From Epiperipatus broadwayi (taxonomy: Eukaryota; Onychophora; Udeonychophora; Euonychophora; Peripatidae), in assembly GCA_028023455.1 (NCBI GenBank), contig JAQFVV010012395.1:2852001-2916000 (forward strand): a DNA stretch of 64,000 nucleotides. The letters are read 5' to 3'. Below, piece after piece: positions 45,000 to 56,702 of the stretch. The position numbers and the translations under genes were made by a program. Numbering within the stretch: position 1 is the stretch's first letter; every line of letters begins with the position of its first letter. The notes below the pieces were generated by a model, which did not search any database, was not told where the DNA came from, and saw only the letters and a list, made by a program, of their open reading frames with translations.

Positions 45000-47900
45000 T
45001 ATTAATTGAATTTTTAATTTTTATTATATATTTTACATATGAAATTTTACTCATCTTCTTCTATTTATAAAATATTGTAAAAATCAATGAGGATAAGAAT
45101 TCAAACACATTTTACACTCATTAAAATAATATTTAGCCTCTGTGATTCATTTTTGAACAATGAATGAGAGATTGATATTTTCACTTTTCTCTGATCGGCG
45201 GAAGATTTTCTACATAAGGAATAATTTTATATTATATTGTTTAAATGTTGTATAATTTCATTTCATATAAAATACATACAGGTTTTATGAATCTGTACTA
45301 CATTAATAAAGGGATTGCAGATTTTCAGAATTATTTGTCCAACTCCTGTATATATACATATGTATGCAAGCAACAATTTATTACTAATCTGTGAATAATT
45401 TGGTAGTAAACATACTGATGTTATAATCACAAAAATATATAAAATAGATTGCTAGACTACTTTTATACATTGATTATTTTAAATTATCAAGTATCAGAAG
45501 CCCTGCTATCAAGGTAAATAAATAGAGTATAGCTAGTTTCATAGTTAGAAAATAGAAACTCTAAAAGCTCAAAGTGAAGATGAGAGAAGTATGAATTAAA
45601 AGAAGTTATTATAAGGGGTTGTAAGCAATGGACAAATATCACTGATGATAATGATTAAGTATTAGTACGGGTTCCAATACCATAGATACTTTTTTAACTT
45701 GTGTCCAGGCAGATAACATATTCATATATATGTTAGAGAAAGATACAGGTTTTCATTACTTTGTCTGTTGTAATTTATTAAGATAATTTATTTTTCTAAT
45801 TGACTGTTTATAACAATTTAAAAGATTTGAATTCTATACTTATATTCTCAGTTAATGTGATACTTTTAGTAGGCTAATGGAATTTTTGATGACACAGATA
45901 TTCGAAATTTGTGAAAAAAGATATTAATGTGCAAATTCCAGTGATAATCTAGGGATTAATTGCACTTTCCATGTTAAGATGTTGATTCTGTGTTGAAGCT
46001 GTTGGGATTATTAAATAAAATGGTTTGTCTAACACAAAAATAATAGGATGATATTTTTTTTTTTCGTAATGAAGACATAGAGGATTAATTATTAATCATG
46101 ATATTGGGAGGGGGGGGGGGAGGCTGAAAACCACAGAAAAAGTTTATTATTTATTTTTTACATATATATATTATTCTATATTCAATTATTGCTTTGTATA
46201 AAGATAAAATATCAAAAAGATTTAATATAATCTTAATGTATTTTTGGTGCAAAATACCTTTCAAAGGTAAAAATTATTTTAGCTAAATATATATATAAAC
46301 GTTATACATATATATATATTACTTGAAGTACATTGTTTGAGAATATTTTTCATTTATGCATCATCCTATAGTTTATTTATTTTTTCATTTGTATGTACTA
46401 ATAAAAATAAAACTGGGAAAAAAAGTTAATATTGGCAGCAAAATTTTAACATTCATAGAATCACAAATATATAAACAAATTACTAAAAATTATTCCATAT
46501 ATATGTGAAAATAATGAAATTTTAAAAGTTTTGGAAGAATGTGTTAGCTTCTCAGAATGAGGTAATTGACTATGATCAGTAATAAAAGAATATGGTTTAA
46601 AATCCTCAAAAGAATTTTATAGTTGAAAGTCTTTAAAAAGACCTCAATTTACAGACAGAACAATTCTCCCTAAAATTAACCATCTGTGTTGTGATGAAAA
46701 ATCATTCATTCTTGTCAAGGTTTGATGTTAATAAGTATTGTTGTGTGATAAATATTATCGAGATTATGGTCGAATTAAAGTCTTTAAAGTGCTTTCATTA
46801 TTGGTTTTATCTGATAGTTGATTATTCATAGTCCAAGAAATAAAACAAGATTGTGCCATTGTTTTTTTTAATGTTTTTAAGTCATCTTATTTTGTAAAAC
46901 TATTACTGTGTTCATCTCCTAACAAAGGTTTTACAGGGTTTATTGATCAAGAAACAAAAAGAGATTGCATAAATTTATTTTAAAGTGTTTCATACTATGA
47001 TTGAATAACTCTGATAAAATCAATAATGGAAGGACTTTAATTCCCCACAATCTTGATATTTAATTGGCCCACAACAGTACTTCTGAACCCAAAGTTTTGG
47101 CAAGAATTAATGAGACTTGAATAAAACACTTGCAACTTACTTTTGGAGAGAAATGGCCTGTATCTGTGGTTTAAAAACTAAAAGCAGGATTATTTTGAAG
47201 ATTCTTTTGTAATATCGTATTTCTCAACATCTAGAACTGATATACAATATTTCTCAAAAACTTTTTTAATTTAATATTTTAATTGCTAAAATCTTAATTA
47301 TAATATATATATATACACCTTGTATATATTTAAATTTACATTTTTTGACAGATAAGAAATGCAGTGTTTTTTCCCCCTAAAGTCTAAAAATTATGTAAAT
47401 GTAATGATTTTTTTCTAAAATTTAAAAATTATGTATAATAGTCCCCTGTATCTTTTACATTTTGTTGCACAGCATGTTGTTGATACCAAAATTTAATAAC
47501 TAGTATTGTAATGAATGTTTTAAATATGCACACAGACATGTATTATAAGTGTACTCATATATGTGTGTATTGAAAACTTGCATAATAGACATATATAACT
47601 ACATGTACATACGACATATAAAGTAAAAAATTAAAATGTAGGAAATTAATTTTTTTTCTACCTACTATGTTGTTTTTTGTGCCAGAGAAATAACATGAAT
47701 TATTTGAACAGGTGCATCAGTGTAAGAGTTAGAGAAGATGTAAATATTTTTATTTTGAGGTCAATTACATTGCCCTCACTTCCTAATTGTTAATATATAA
47801 TTCATGCAAATAATTTTGGCAATAGCACATTATTGGTAAACTTAAAATTTGCATATTAGAATATCTCAAAATGACTCTAAACAAAAGCAAATATAAGCAC

Positions 47901-49082
47901 ATTGCATTTTTGTATTATTGAAGAATTCTTTTTCATATTTTCTCCCACTCACAATAACTTCAGTATCGAAAAAAATATTTGGAAGTAGTTTAATAATTTT
48001 ATATGTGACTGGTCAAATTCGCATAATTTAAGAAAATGATTTTTATTAAGTATATGCTCTCACAAAGCTTCTTAAGCTCTGAGAAAATTGAGTGAGACTT
48101 GATCAAACTATCAATTTTGAGGTTTTTTTCTTTCATGTCTGTGCAAATGAACTTTTTAAAGACTTGACACTCAAGTAGTTTTGTTGACTTCTACATGATA
48201 TTCTTCAAAGCTTCTTTAACAGTAATTTTATATTTGTGTTTTGGATTGCTTCTACCACTATCTGGGTAAAGATATAGCTGAAATGTTAATATAATATTAC
48301 TGTCAATCGTTCACAGATAGACCTAAAATAATAGACCTATATATATATATATATACATGTTTGCCAACACAATGTCACAAGTCAAGGTAAAAAGGAATCT
48401 ATATCTAGAACATAATTGAAGTTCCTAAAATATATAGCTAATTAATGTGGGTTAGAACTATGTAATATACAAATAGGCTGGCTTGGTTTTTCTGAATTTC
48501 ATGCTAATGTTTTGATAAAATAAAATGAATTAAAACTGGCTGGAAAATGTGAAACTGCCTTGGTTCCGGCTTTGAATCCCAAATCTTTTTTGATAAAAGC
48601 AAAAGCTATAAATCAATCTGGAGTTAAGGATTACGTTACATTATCACCTACTAACCATTGATAATTCAAGTTTATATTAGATAATGCTGGAATAGATAGC
48701 TGTTTTTGTTTATAATATATATAAATAATAACTATGGTATGAGAGATCTTTATTTTGTAATTATTGGGTTTTATTTGATATATTCCAATTCCTGTAAGAT
48801 ATCGAAAAGGTTTATTATTTGTTTAGCAAATGGTTATGCTCAGGAGTCAAATACCGTTGTAGTATGTTAAGCATAACAATTAAATTGATTTTTTTTAAAA
48901 AAATTATCAATTGGGTTTTGTCCAAGTATCGTTGGTTCTTGAATTCACTATTTTGCACTTCAGAGATTTTTTTATTGATATCAAACAGTTTATACAATCT
49001 TTTAATGAATTTTTTAATCTTTTCCCTTTATTTTATATATTCTTGCTCTAAAGTCATTTTTTATTTTCTGATATATTAAGAT
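45000..49082 (+). other. Intron sequence with one dispersed repeat
   Basis: About 4 kb of AT-rich DNA. About 45610-45740 is a copy of the dispersed repeat noted at 3845 and 57125. A G run is at about 46110-46121. At about 47950-48260 the reverse strand has several long partial frames (for example KHKYKITVKEALKNIM), which could be an old transposase, but I cannot place them. Nothing else is recognised. Confidence 0.45.
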
Positions 49083-50565
49083 TTAGTAATACTATAAACA
49101 GTGAGGATTGCCATTTCCTCTACAAGCTTTATGATAAATGCTTAGCCAGAGCCAGCACTTAAAATATCATCTGTCAGGAACCCCTCCCCAAACCCCTGAC
49201 CATGGTTTCGTGCTTTGGCACTCTTCAGAAAGATGTCAGGGTAGGTTCAGACACTAGATCTAAAAATACCAACCCAAAGCTAAGCACTTAGCTAAAAGTT
49301 ATCTATTGAGTGGAAAATCTGAAATTTTCAGACATCTACATGTCTTCAAACCCAGCTATCCAACTCAAATAGCTATATGGGGCTGATAGAGCTTCAGCCA
49401 TACCATATATTAGTAGTCATAGCAATATAAAATTGCATAAGACCTTTGGCAAAGACTATAAATAGTCAAAATAAGAGTCATAGATCAATTCATAGATCAC
49501 ATGACCCTATCTCTTAAGCTTGTAAGTTATAAACAGTGAGGATTGCCAATTCCTCTACAAGCTTTATGATAAATGCTTAGCCAGAGCCAGCACTTAAAAT
49601 ATCTCTGTCAGGAACCCCTCCCCAAACCCCTGACCATGGTTTCATGCTTTGGCACTCCACAGAGAGGTGTCAGGGTAGGTTCAGACACTAGATCTAAAAA
49701 TACCAACCCAAAGCTAAGCACTTAGCTAAAAGTTATCTATTGAGTGGAAAATCTGAAATTTTCAGACATCTACATATAGCTATTTGAGTTGGATAGCTGG
49801 GTTTGAAGACATGTAGATGTCTGAAAATTTCAGGTTTTCCACTCAATAGATAACTTTTAGCTAAGTGCTTAACTTTGGGTTGGTATTTTTAGATCTAGTG
49901 TCTGAACCTACCCTGACACCTCTCTGAGGAGTGCCAAAGCACGAAACCATGGTCAGGGGTTGGGGAGGGGTTCCTGACAGAGATATTTTAAGTGCTGGCT
50001 CTGGCTAAGCATTTATCATAAAGCTTGTAGAAGAATTGGCAATCCTCACTGTTTATAACTTACAAGCTTAAGAGATAGGGTCATGTGATCTATGAATTGA
50101 TCTATGACTCTTATTTTGACTATTTATAATCTTTGCCAAAGGTCTTATGCAATTTTATATTGCTATGACTACTAATATATGGTATGGCTGAAGATCTATC
50201 AGCCCCATATAGCTATTTGAGTTGGATAGCTGGGTTTGAAGACATGTAGATGTCTGAAAATTTCAGATTTTCCACTCAATAGATAACTTTTAGCTAAGTG
50301 CTTAGCTTTGGGTTCTATTTTTAGATCTAGTGTCTGAGCCTACCCTGACACCTCTCTGGGGAGTGCCAAAGCACGAAACCATGGTCAGGGGTTTGGGGAG
50401 GGGTTCCTGACAGAGATATTTTAAGTGCTGGCTCTGGCTAAGCATTTATCATAAAGCTTGTAGAGGAATTGGCAATCCTCACTGTTTATAACTTACAAGC
50501 TTAAGAGATAGGGTCATGTGATCTATGAAGTGATCTATGCCTCTTATTTTGATTAGTAATACTAT
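49083..50565. repeat. Compound fold-back family C element, four arms, 13-bp TSD
   Basis: TTAGTAATACTAT is found at 49083-49095 and 50553-50565 and flanks about 1.46 kb. Inside are two direct copies of one unit (starting at about 49096 and 49526, AAACAGTGAGGATTGCC) followed by two copies in reverse orientation (ending at about 50055 and 50485, GGCAATCCTCACTGTTT). The unit contains TAAATGCTTAGCCAGAGCC, CTGACCATGGTTTCGTGC, TTAGCTAAAAGTTATCTATT and CAAATAGCTATATGGGGCTG. The switch is at about 49773-49785. The units differ by only a few bases. No protein is coded. Confidence 0.88.
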
Positions 50566-52635
50566 CTTTCCTGCATAACTGATTAATATAGTTCTGTTAT
50601 TTATAATAATGTTTGAAATCCAGCTGCATTTATTATTTACATTAAGAGTTTTATTGCTTATTAACAAGATCTAAGTTATTAATTAGTAAATAAATTTCAT
50701 TATATGATCAATCATTCTATTTATAGTCTGTGAAGATAACTGTCCTGTTTTACAATAGCAAATATTGAATCCATGTATTTGTAGTGTTTCAAATATGTGT
50801 AATGAAATAAGATGTTTTTAAATAATCTAATATCTGTTCTTCAGTATATTACAGTAAAATAGAACTAATAAATATAAGTTGTATAATAATATTTTTAGTT
50901 ATTAGAAATAGTAGCATCTGTTGTTTAAAGCCTACAATAGTTGGCATCAAGGAAGTAGAACTAATAGAAGAAGTAGTTATTTCAATTAAAAGAATGCCAA
51001 GCAACTGTAAACACTCACTTTAAAAAAATCTGGCATATTTCTCATATAATAAATATGATGAATGTAGAATAGTTTGAAATGAGGTTATGGTGCCTGCTTT
51101 TTAACATTTGAAAGTGATGCATTTTGTATTGATCAGAACTCGGAAATTTTAGATCCAATACAAAAAGAAGGTAGATATGCATTGATTGCTGAGTTGGAGT
51201 TATTCAAGGTGAAATGGGAGCAGACTTCATTTTTTATGAGGAAAGTCAAAAGTAAATAAAAAGTTTTCATAAAATTTCAATATATGAATGAAAATAGAGT
51301 GGCAAAAATATTATTTAGTTAAATTATGTGCTAGTCAACAAACACATTGAGCAAAAAAGATTTTATAATTTGAAAAGTTGACAGATAGACAATTTATTTT
51401 CTTGTATTTATTGAAGAAGTGAGAAAAGAGGATAGATAAGTTATTTGGAGAAGAAGTAAAGTTGTGAGCAAAAATATGAATAAAAGAAATAGTTTAGGTA
51501 GAAATAAAAATTATATAAGACTTGAAAGCATGTTTAATAACACTAAAAGAATTTATTATTATTTGAGGCAAGGACAAAAATTGTCGATACTTAAAAAAAG
51601 AAGACCAAAATGAAAAAAGGAATTGGATTACAGATGTTGTTTATATGGAAGATGAAAGACAGTATTGCACATTTATTTTTGGAGAATAGAAATATTGAAA
51701 GAGAATCAGAATAAATTGTATGAAGAGTGGGAGAACTTTAAATAAAAATGAAGTGAAAAGGGTAGAGTTCTCATGATCTTTTGTTAGTACTTTATAATAA
51801 AATGGGAAATATGAGTACAGGATTGGAAAAATAATTGGGTAATAAGGATTCCTTTTTATTTATCGAATTTGGAATATTAGGGATATGCCATGTCTTCTTT
51901 AATTTCCAATCATTTCTCTTGATATTCCTGATGTTGAATGATCTAAGTTCAAATATATGGTCGAGTTTATTTTGGTGCTCCAGAAAATGGATTTGTGGTC
52001 TAAATTGCTTTTAGCCCTTCAGTAGAGGTGTTGATATTGGCACAATCTTGTTGCAAGGCTGGGATGTGATTCTCCAAAGTAGACTGACTGTTTTGTAGTT
52101 GGTTTGAGAGCAAGTGAAATCTTGATGTTTTAATGATTTTATAAGGAATTTTCATTTTATATGGCAGTATTTTGCATTAATTCCCTTACTTTATTTACAT
52201 CACAAAACATACAGAGTCTGCTCTACTGTTTAGTTTGTTAACTTTATGTAGTAGATTTGTTTAATTATTTCACAACTGGATGTTTGGTTATTTCCACTTT
52301 ATTTTCATATGCATTTTTATGCTGTGCAAAAATTAATGTTTATTATCAGTTAGCGATTTCTTTTGATCAAATGAATTAGGATGAAAATAAAAATTCTCCA
52401 TTATTCATGATTTGGACAAAAGTAAAAACAAAAGTCAGATATATGAGGAATTTTTTAATCACATTAATTTTTTGGAGCATTAGGTCAATGCAATGTTATA
52501 TTAAATTTAAAATGCCAATAATGAATGTTTAAAATATATAAAAAAAATAAATGTAATAATGTTGATTAAAAAAATGGTGTCTGAAAAACTTTTATCAACA
52601 ATAACCTAATAAAAAATGTTGATGTGTTTTAATGT
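50566..52635 (+). other. Intron sequence, possibly old LINE remnants
   Basis: AT-rich and A-rich on the + strand at 50900-51860, where short frames such as ELIEEVVISIKRMPSNCK look like decayed non-LTR element sequence, without a motif strong enough to name. The remainder to 52635 is unassigned. Confidence 0.4.
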
Positions 52636-52643
52636 GAATAAGT

Positions 52644-55600
52644 TATTGTTTCCCAAAGTGGTTCCTATAAACCCCCAGGGATCCTTGTGACACTGAGGGG
52701 GGCCATGGCAAATAAAAATAAATTTGGGGGTGCATGGACAGCTTTTGGGGGTGTGAGAAAGGTTTAATATAAAGAAAAAAAATTATGACTCTTTTTCATT
52801 ATTATGAAAGTTAAGATTTTATTGTACCTTTATTTATATGAATTTAAAAAGAATGGGGAAGTATGGAGGTGTTTGTTATATCTATAAAGATATGACATAG
52901 TGGACAGAGAAAGGTGAATAACTCTGTATGTGTAAATTTATAAAATCAGATATATTAATCTTTAACTGAGGTTTAAAGTTTATTTTCGTGCTAGAGATAA
53001 TCTCTAATTTTAAAAATGATTAGTAATAATCATTAGTGTATTTATCTGAAATGGATTATGTCAAAGTTGTGAGTGGAGGAAGTTTGACATTGATAAATGA
53101 AAATGTAACAATAAATAGCAATAAATAAATTGATTTTACATTCTGAATAAAATATAAGTATAGATAGGTATATAAAATAAAAGTAATAATAAGCATTGGA
53201 TGATGGGAGTTGGGCTGATTGCGGATGGCTATCTATATACCTATGCAATTTCAAACAGCACTCAAAAAAAAAAAAAGAGCCACTAATCAACAATTTAGTT
53301 CTGTTTTATGCGTGATGTGAAGTGCATGCAACAAATTTTCCTAGTTTTGACCAAAAAGCAATAACATTTTTTTTATTGGTACGAAAATAGCATATGTTAC
53401 CTAAGTATTTTAACTACATTTGATATCTTCATGTATATTAAATTTATTTAAGCAAAGTTATATTCATGTTAAAGTTAATTAATATTCTAGTTTTATTATA
53501 TAATATTACATTTTGTTATTTATTAATTTGTTTGATAATAATTAAATTATTTATTTTTCTTGAAAAATAAATAATAAATGTAGTAATAAATGCTAACCCA
53601 TACAATTTGGGAAACTTAATTTTATCCTTATATTTTAAATAATTAATTGATGCATGCATTATGTTGTGGCATTTCATTTTCAAAATAAAACAAAATAATA
53701 ATAAATAGTGTTTTTTGCAAAGAAATTCTTTGTTTAATTTCTTATATCTTAAATTTGTGCTCCTTTTCTAGATAACGGTATGAGTGAGATGAAAAAATGC
53801 AGATAATATAGTGTTAAATATTTAAAATATGGCTTCATTTCATTACCAGAAAATATAGTATTTACCTATGTGCCTTCTATGCAATAAAACTTTGTCAAAT
53901 GAATCAATGAATCCTTCTAAGCTAAAGAGACATTTAACAAAAGTCCATAGTGACAAAAAAGATAAAGAGTTAACTCTTTTTAAAACAGCCAAAGAAAGAT
54001 ATTTGAAAACATCATTATTGTGATAATTCTTAGTGACAACACCTGAGCGAGATGATAATAGACTGCATGCTTCTTATAATGTTTCTTTACTGATTGCAAA
54101 GTCCGGAAAACGACACAATATTGGTGAAGAATTTATTCTACCAGCTGTAAGTGGGTAATACGCATTGTGCTGCATAAACCAGCTTTCGATCCACTGAGCA
54201 ATAATACAATACAAAGAAGGATTGATGAAATGGTTCAGTGTGTTGAAAATTCTATATGTAACTACTTAAAAACATCTAAATTCTTTATACGGCTTGATTA
54301 ATCAACTTTGCCAAGAAACAAAGCTTTACTTTTAGCCTATGTGAGATTTGTAAAAGAAGAAAAAATTTCCCAAGCATTATTATTTGCCAATTGTTTCAAA
54401 ACTGATAGGAAAGGTGAAACAATATTTAATGAATTAAAAAGATCTTTCGATATAAAAGCTATACCCTTAAGTAATATCCTCTCCATTGCTACTGATGGTG
54501 CTCCGGCAATGGTAGGACGACATTGAGACTTTCTGACATACTTAATACAAGCTATTCGGAATGTATTATTTGTACATTGTGTTGTTATTCATTGACAACA
54601 TTTAGTTGCCAAAAATCTTAGTGAGTTGTTATGGCTCACTAGATTATGTCATTAGAGCAGTTGATAAAATCAAAAGGAATACCTTAAATAAGATATTATT
54701 TTCTCAACTTTGTATAGAAAATGATGAAAATTATAATCGTTTACTACTTAACACAGAAGTTCATTAGTTATATAAAAGTGCATGTTTGGATCGATTTTAT
54801 GCACCCTTTGATTCAGTATTGGAATTCCTTTAAAGTAAAGACAATGATTTGTGTTTAAATTCAAAAAATAACATAGCTTATATGACTGACTTATTTACCA
54901 AATTTAATGAAACCAGTTTAAAGCTACAAGGTAATCAATTAAATTTAATTAAAACTAAAAGTATAATGTCTGCATTTGTTACAAAACTTATTCTATATAA
55001 ACAAAACTTGGGGAGAGGAGAATGGTCTCAGTTTTCAAATCTTTCAAAATTGCAAAAATTGAGATGATTTGCTTGCTTATTGTCAGCACTTAACAGCTCT
55101 TTATTCTGACCTCAGCCAAAGATTTGAAGACATTTTTCACTAGGTTATCCTAATTGAGTGTTGGACCCTTTTGCAAGTAGATTCACAAACTCCGATGAGC
55201 CCTTACTAATACAGGAGCATCTTATTGAATTATTCACAAATGAGGAGTTAAAACCAGTGTTTGAATGAGGAAAACACAAATTCTGGTTACAAAAACAGAT
55301 ACCGATTTTATATTCTGCATATGGGTCACTATGCAGAAGCTGCTGATTGCTTTCCCGTCTTCCTATTTAGTAGAACATGGATTTAGTGCAGGTGTGAGCC
55401 TTATCACAAAAAAAAAAAAAGAAACAAACTGGAAATTACTGCTTGGGGAGACTTACGAATGTTACTCACAAATATAGAGCTGAACATAAATAATCTCATA
55501 TCATCTTATAAGATTCCCCCATCTCACTGAAAAAAAGTATGTGTTTTTATAATTTAAAATAAAAGTTATAATTTCAATAAAACTACTTTAAATATCAAAT

Positions 55601-55770
55601 TGTTTTATTTATATTTTATTTTTACATCACCATTTAGCATTCAAATCATCAAAATTAATTTTGTAATTTTTTATACTATGCAATTATGTTGAGTTATTTT
55701 ACTTGGGGGTTCATGGTCAGGTTTTTGCTAAAAGAAGGGTTCATGGACAAATTAGGTTTGGGAATCACTG
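52644..55770 (+). mobile_element. hAT-superfamily DNA transposon, 3.1 kb, inactive
   Basis: The right end, read inverted, is CAGTGATTCCCAAACCTAAT; the left end at 52644 reads TATTGTTTCCCAAAGTGG, sharing the TTCCCAAA core of many ZBED-related hAT ends. The flanking octamers GAATAAGT (52636-52643) and GAATAAAC (55771-55778) match at six of eight positions, as expected of a decayed 8-bp hAT duplication. Subterminal G-rich blocks with ATGGACA words (near 52733 and 55743) occur at both ends. It encloses a broken transposase. The decay of the ends and the gene indicates an old insertion. Confidence 0.85.
53830..55490 (+). pseudogene. ZBED/SCAND3-like hAT transposase, multiply broken
   Basis: A transposase with an N-terminal BED zinc finger, RNase-H-like core and C-terminal dimerisation region. 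Visible pieces in order: a BED finger at 53865-54020 (CLLCNKTLSNESMNPSKLKR with C-x2-C at 53871/53880 and H-x4-H at 53931/53946), SLLIAKSGKRHNIGEEFILP near 54080-54140, NNTIQRRIDEMVQCVENSI near 54205-54255, the first catalytic region FFIRLD-stop-ST near 54282 (the usual LDEST has its Glu codon replaced by TAA), LLAYVRFVKEEKISQALLF at 54332-54388, TDGAPAMVGRH at 54494-54526 with the second catalytic Asp, and a C-terminal FPSSYLVEHGFSAG region near 55350. At least six stops or frameshifts intervene. Related intact genes in vertebrates are domesticated (ZBED5 and relatives); this one is dead. Confidence 0.85.
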
Positions 55771-55778
55771 GAATAAAC

Positions 55779-56400
55779 AAACAAAACGAACTTATACTTT
55801 TTTTTTAGAAAAATTAGCTATGACTAATTTAAAGTAAATTTTCTGTCAAGCATCTCAATTTGATTTCCATCTAGGCATTACAAGGTCTGAAACAGTTTGA
55901 TTATAAATAATTTATCAGTCAAGGTTCATATTAGAAGCACATCAGAGATATTTATAAATAAATACTGATACTATTTTAAAAATTATTTTTTCTAAACTTT
56001 CAATGTTTGTAAAATGCTAATGGGAATACAATCTGATTATATATAGCTATGGAAAAATGATATTGCCATTAAACAGCCAATCAGCATGATAATGATGCTA
56101 GTCTGGAACAAACAGTACAATAATTAGTTCAGTCCAACTAACAGCTATCTTGAAACTATTAATAATTCAAGCTTTTAGTAGGTAATATTAGAATACAGAG
56201 CTGAGAGGTGCACTTGTTAATTTAATAAGCTTTGAGAGTCAAGTGAATGATATATTAATAATTTGTTATGATCTCCTGATCATTTGTTGTATTTGGCATC
56301 ATTACTTTACTAAGAATAAATGTTTTGATTTAATTAATATTATTGTTCTAGATTTCATGTTTCTTAAACAATATTTTAACTGAGTTATGCTTTTGATCAG
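55779..56400 (+). other. Intron 3' end
   Basis: AT-rich sequence with nothing recognised. It ends at the acceptor TTTTGATCAG (56400). Confidence 0.6.
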
Positions 56401-56465
56401 GTTAACTGTGACTGATTCAGATGGAGCTACCAATTCAACTTTTGCGAATGTGACAGTAGACAAGG
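56401..56465 (+). CDS. KIAA0319L: KIAA0319-like protein, exon (end of second PKD domain)
   Basis: A 65-base exon. With the two carried-over bases it reads KLTVTDSDGATNSTFANVTV and then DK, the last strands of the second PKD repeat; the L-T-V-T-D-S-D-G-A-T-N-S-T piece is very close to what is known for KIAA0319L. The acceptor is GATCAG at 56400 and the donor is a consensus GTAAGT at 56466. It ends in phase 1 (one g). The following intron is only 76 bases. Confidence 0.93.
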
Positions 56466-56541
56466 GTAAGTGCGGCATTTAAAAAAAATATTTCATTTTA
56501 ATTGTAACAGTTAGATTAAAATGTTTTATTTTTATATTTAG
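56466..56541 (+). other. 76-base intron
   Basis: GTAAGT at 56466 to TATTTAG at 56541. It has a clear AT-rich, T-rich 3' half and no insertion. Removing it joins DK to ETDYPP in frame. Confidence 0.9.
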
Positions 56542-56702
56542 AGACAGATTATCCCCCAAAAGCTATAGCTGGTGCTGATATAATGGTCCAATTGCCTGCC
56601 TCAGAAGTGATTCTTAATGGAAATTTAAGTACAGATGACAAAGGCATTAAGAGCTGGGAGTGGACTAGAAGTCCAAGTTCAAATTTAGCAGTAGATATGC
56701 AG
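56542..56702 (+). CDS. KIAA0319L: KIAA0319-like protein, exon (start of third PKD domain)
   Basis: A 161-base exon. It reads ETDYPPKAIAGADIMVQLP, then EVILNGNLSTDDKGIKSWEW and TRSPSSNLAVDMQ. It has the family pattern D-Y-P-P-x-A-x-A-G-x-D linker, L-P, L-x-G and S-x-D-D-x-G-I-x-S-x-E-W, with W instead of the more usual Y before E-W. It ends in phase 0 at a GTATTT donor (56703), a weaker site than the others. The next exon, expected to carry the rest of this repeat (a G-D-Y-x-F-type strand), is not visible before 64000. Confidence 0.92.
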
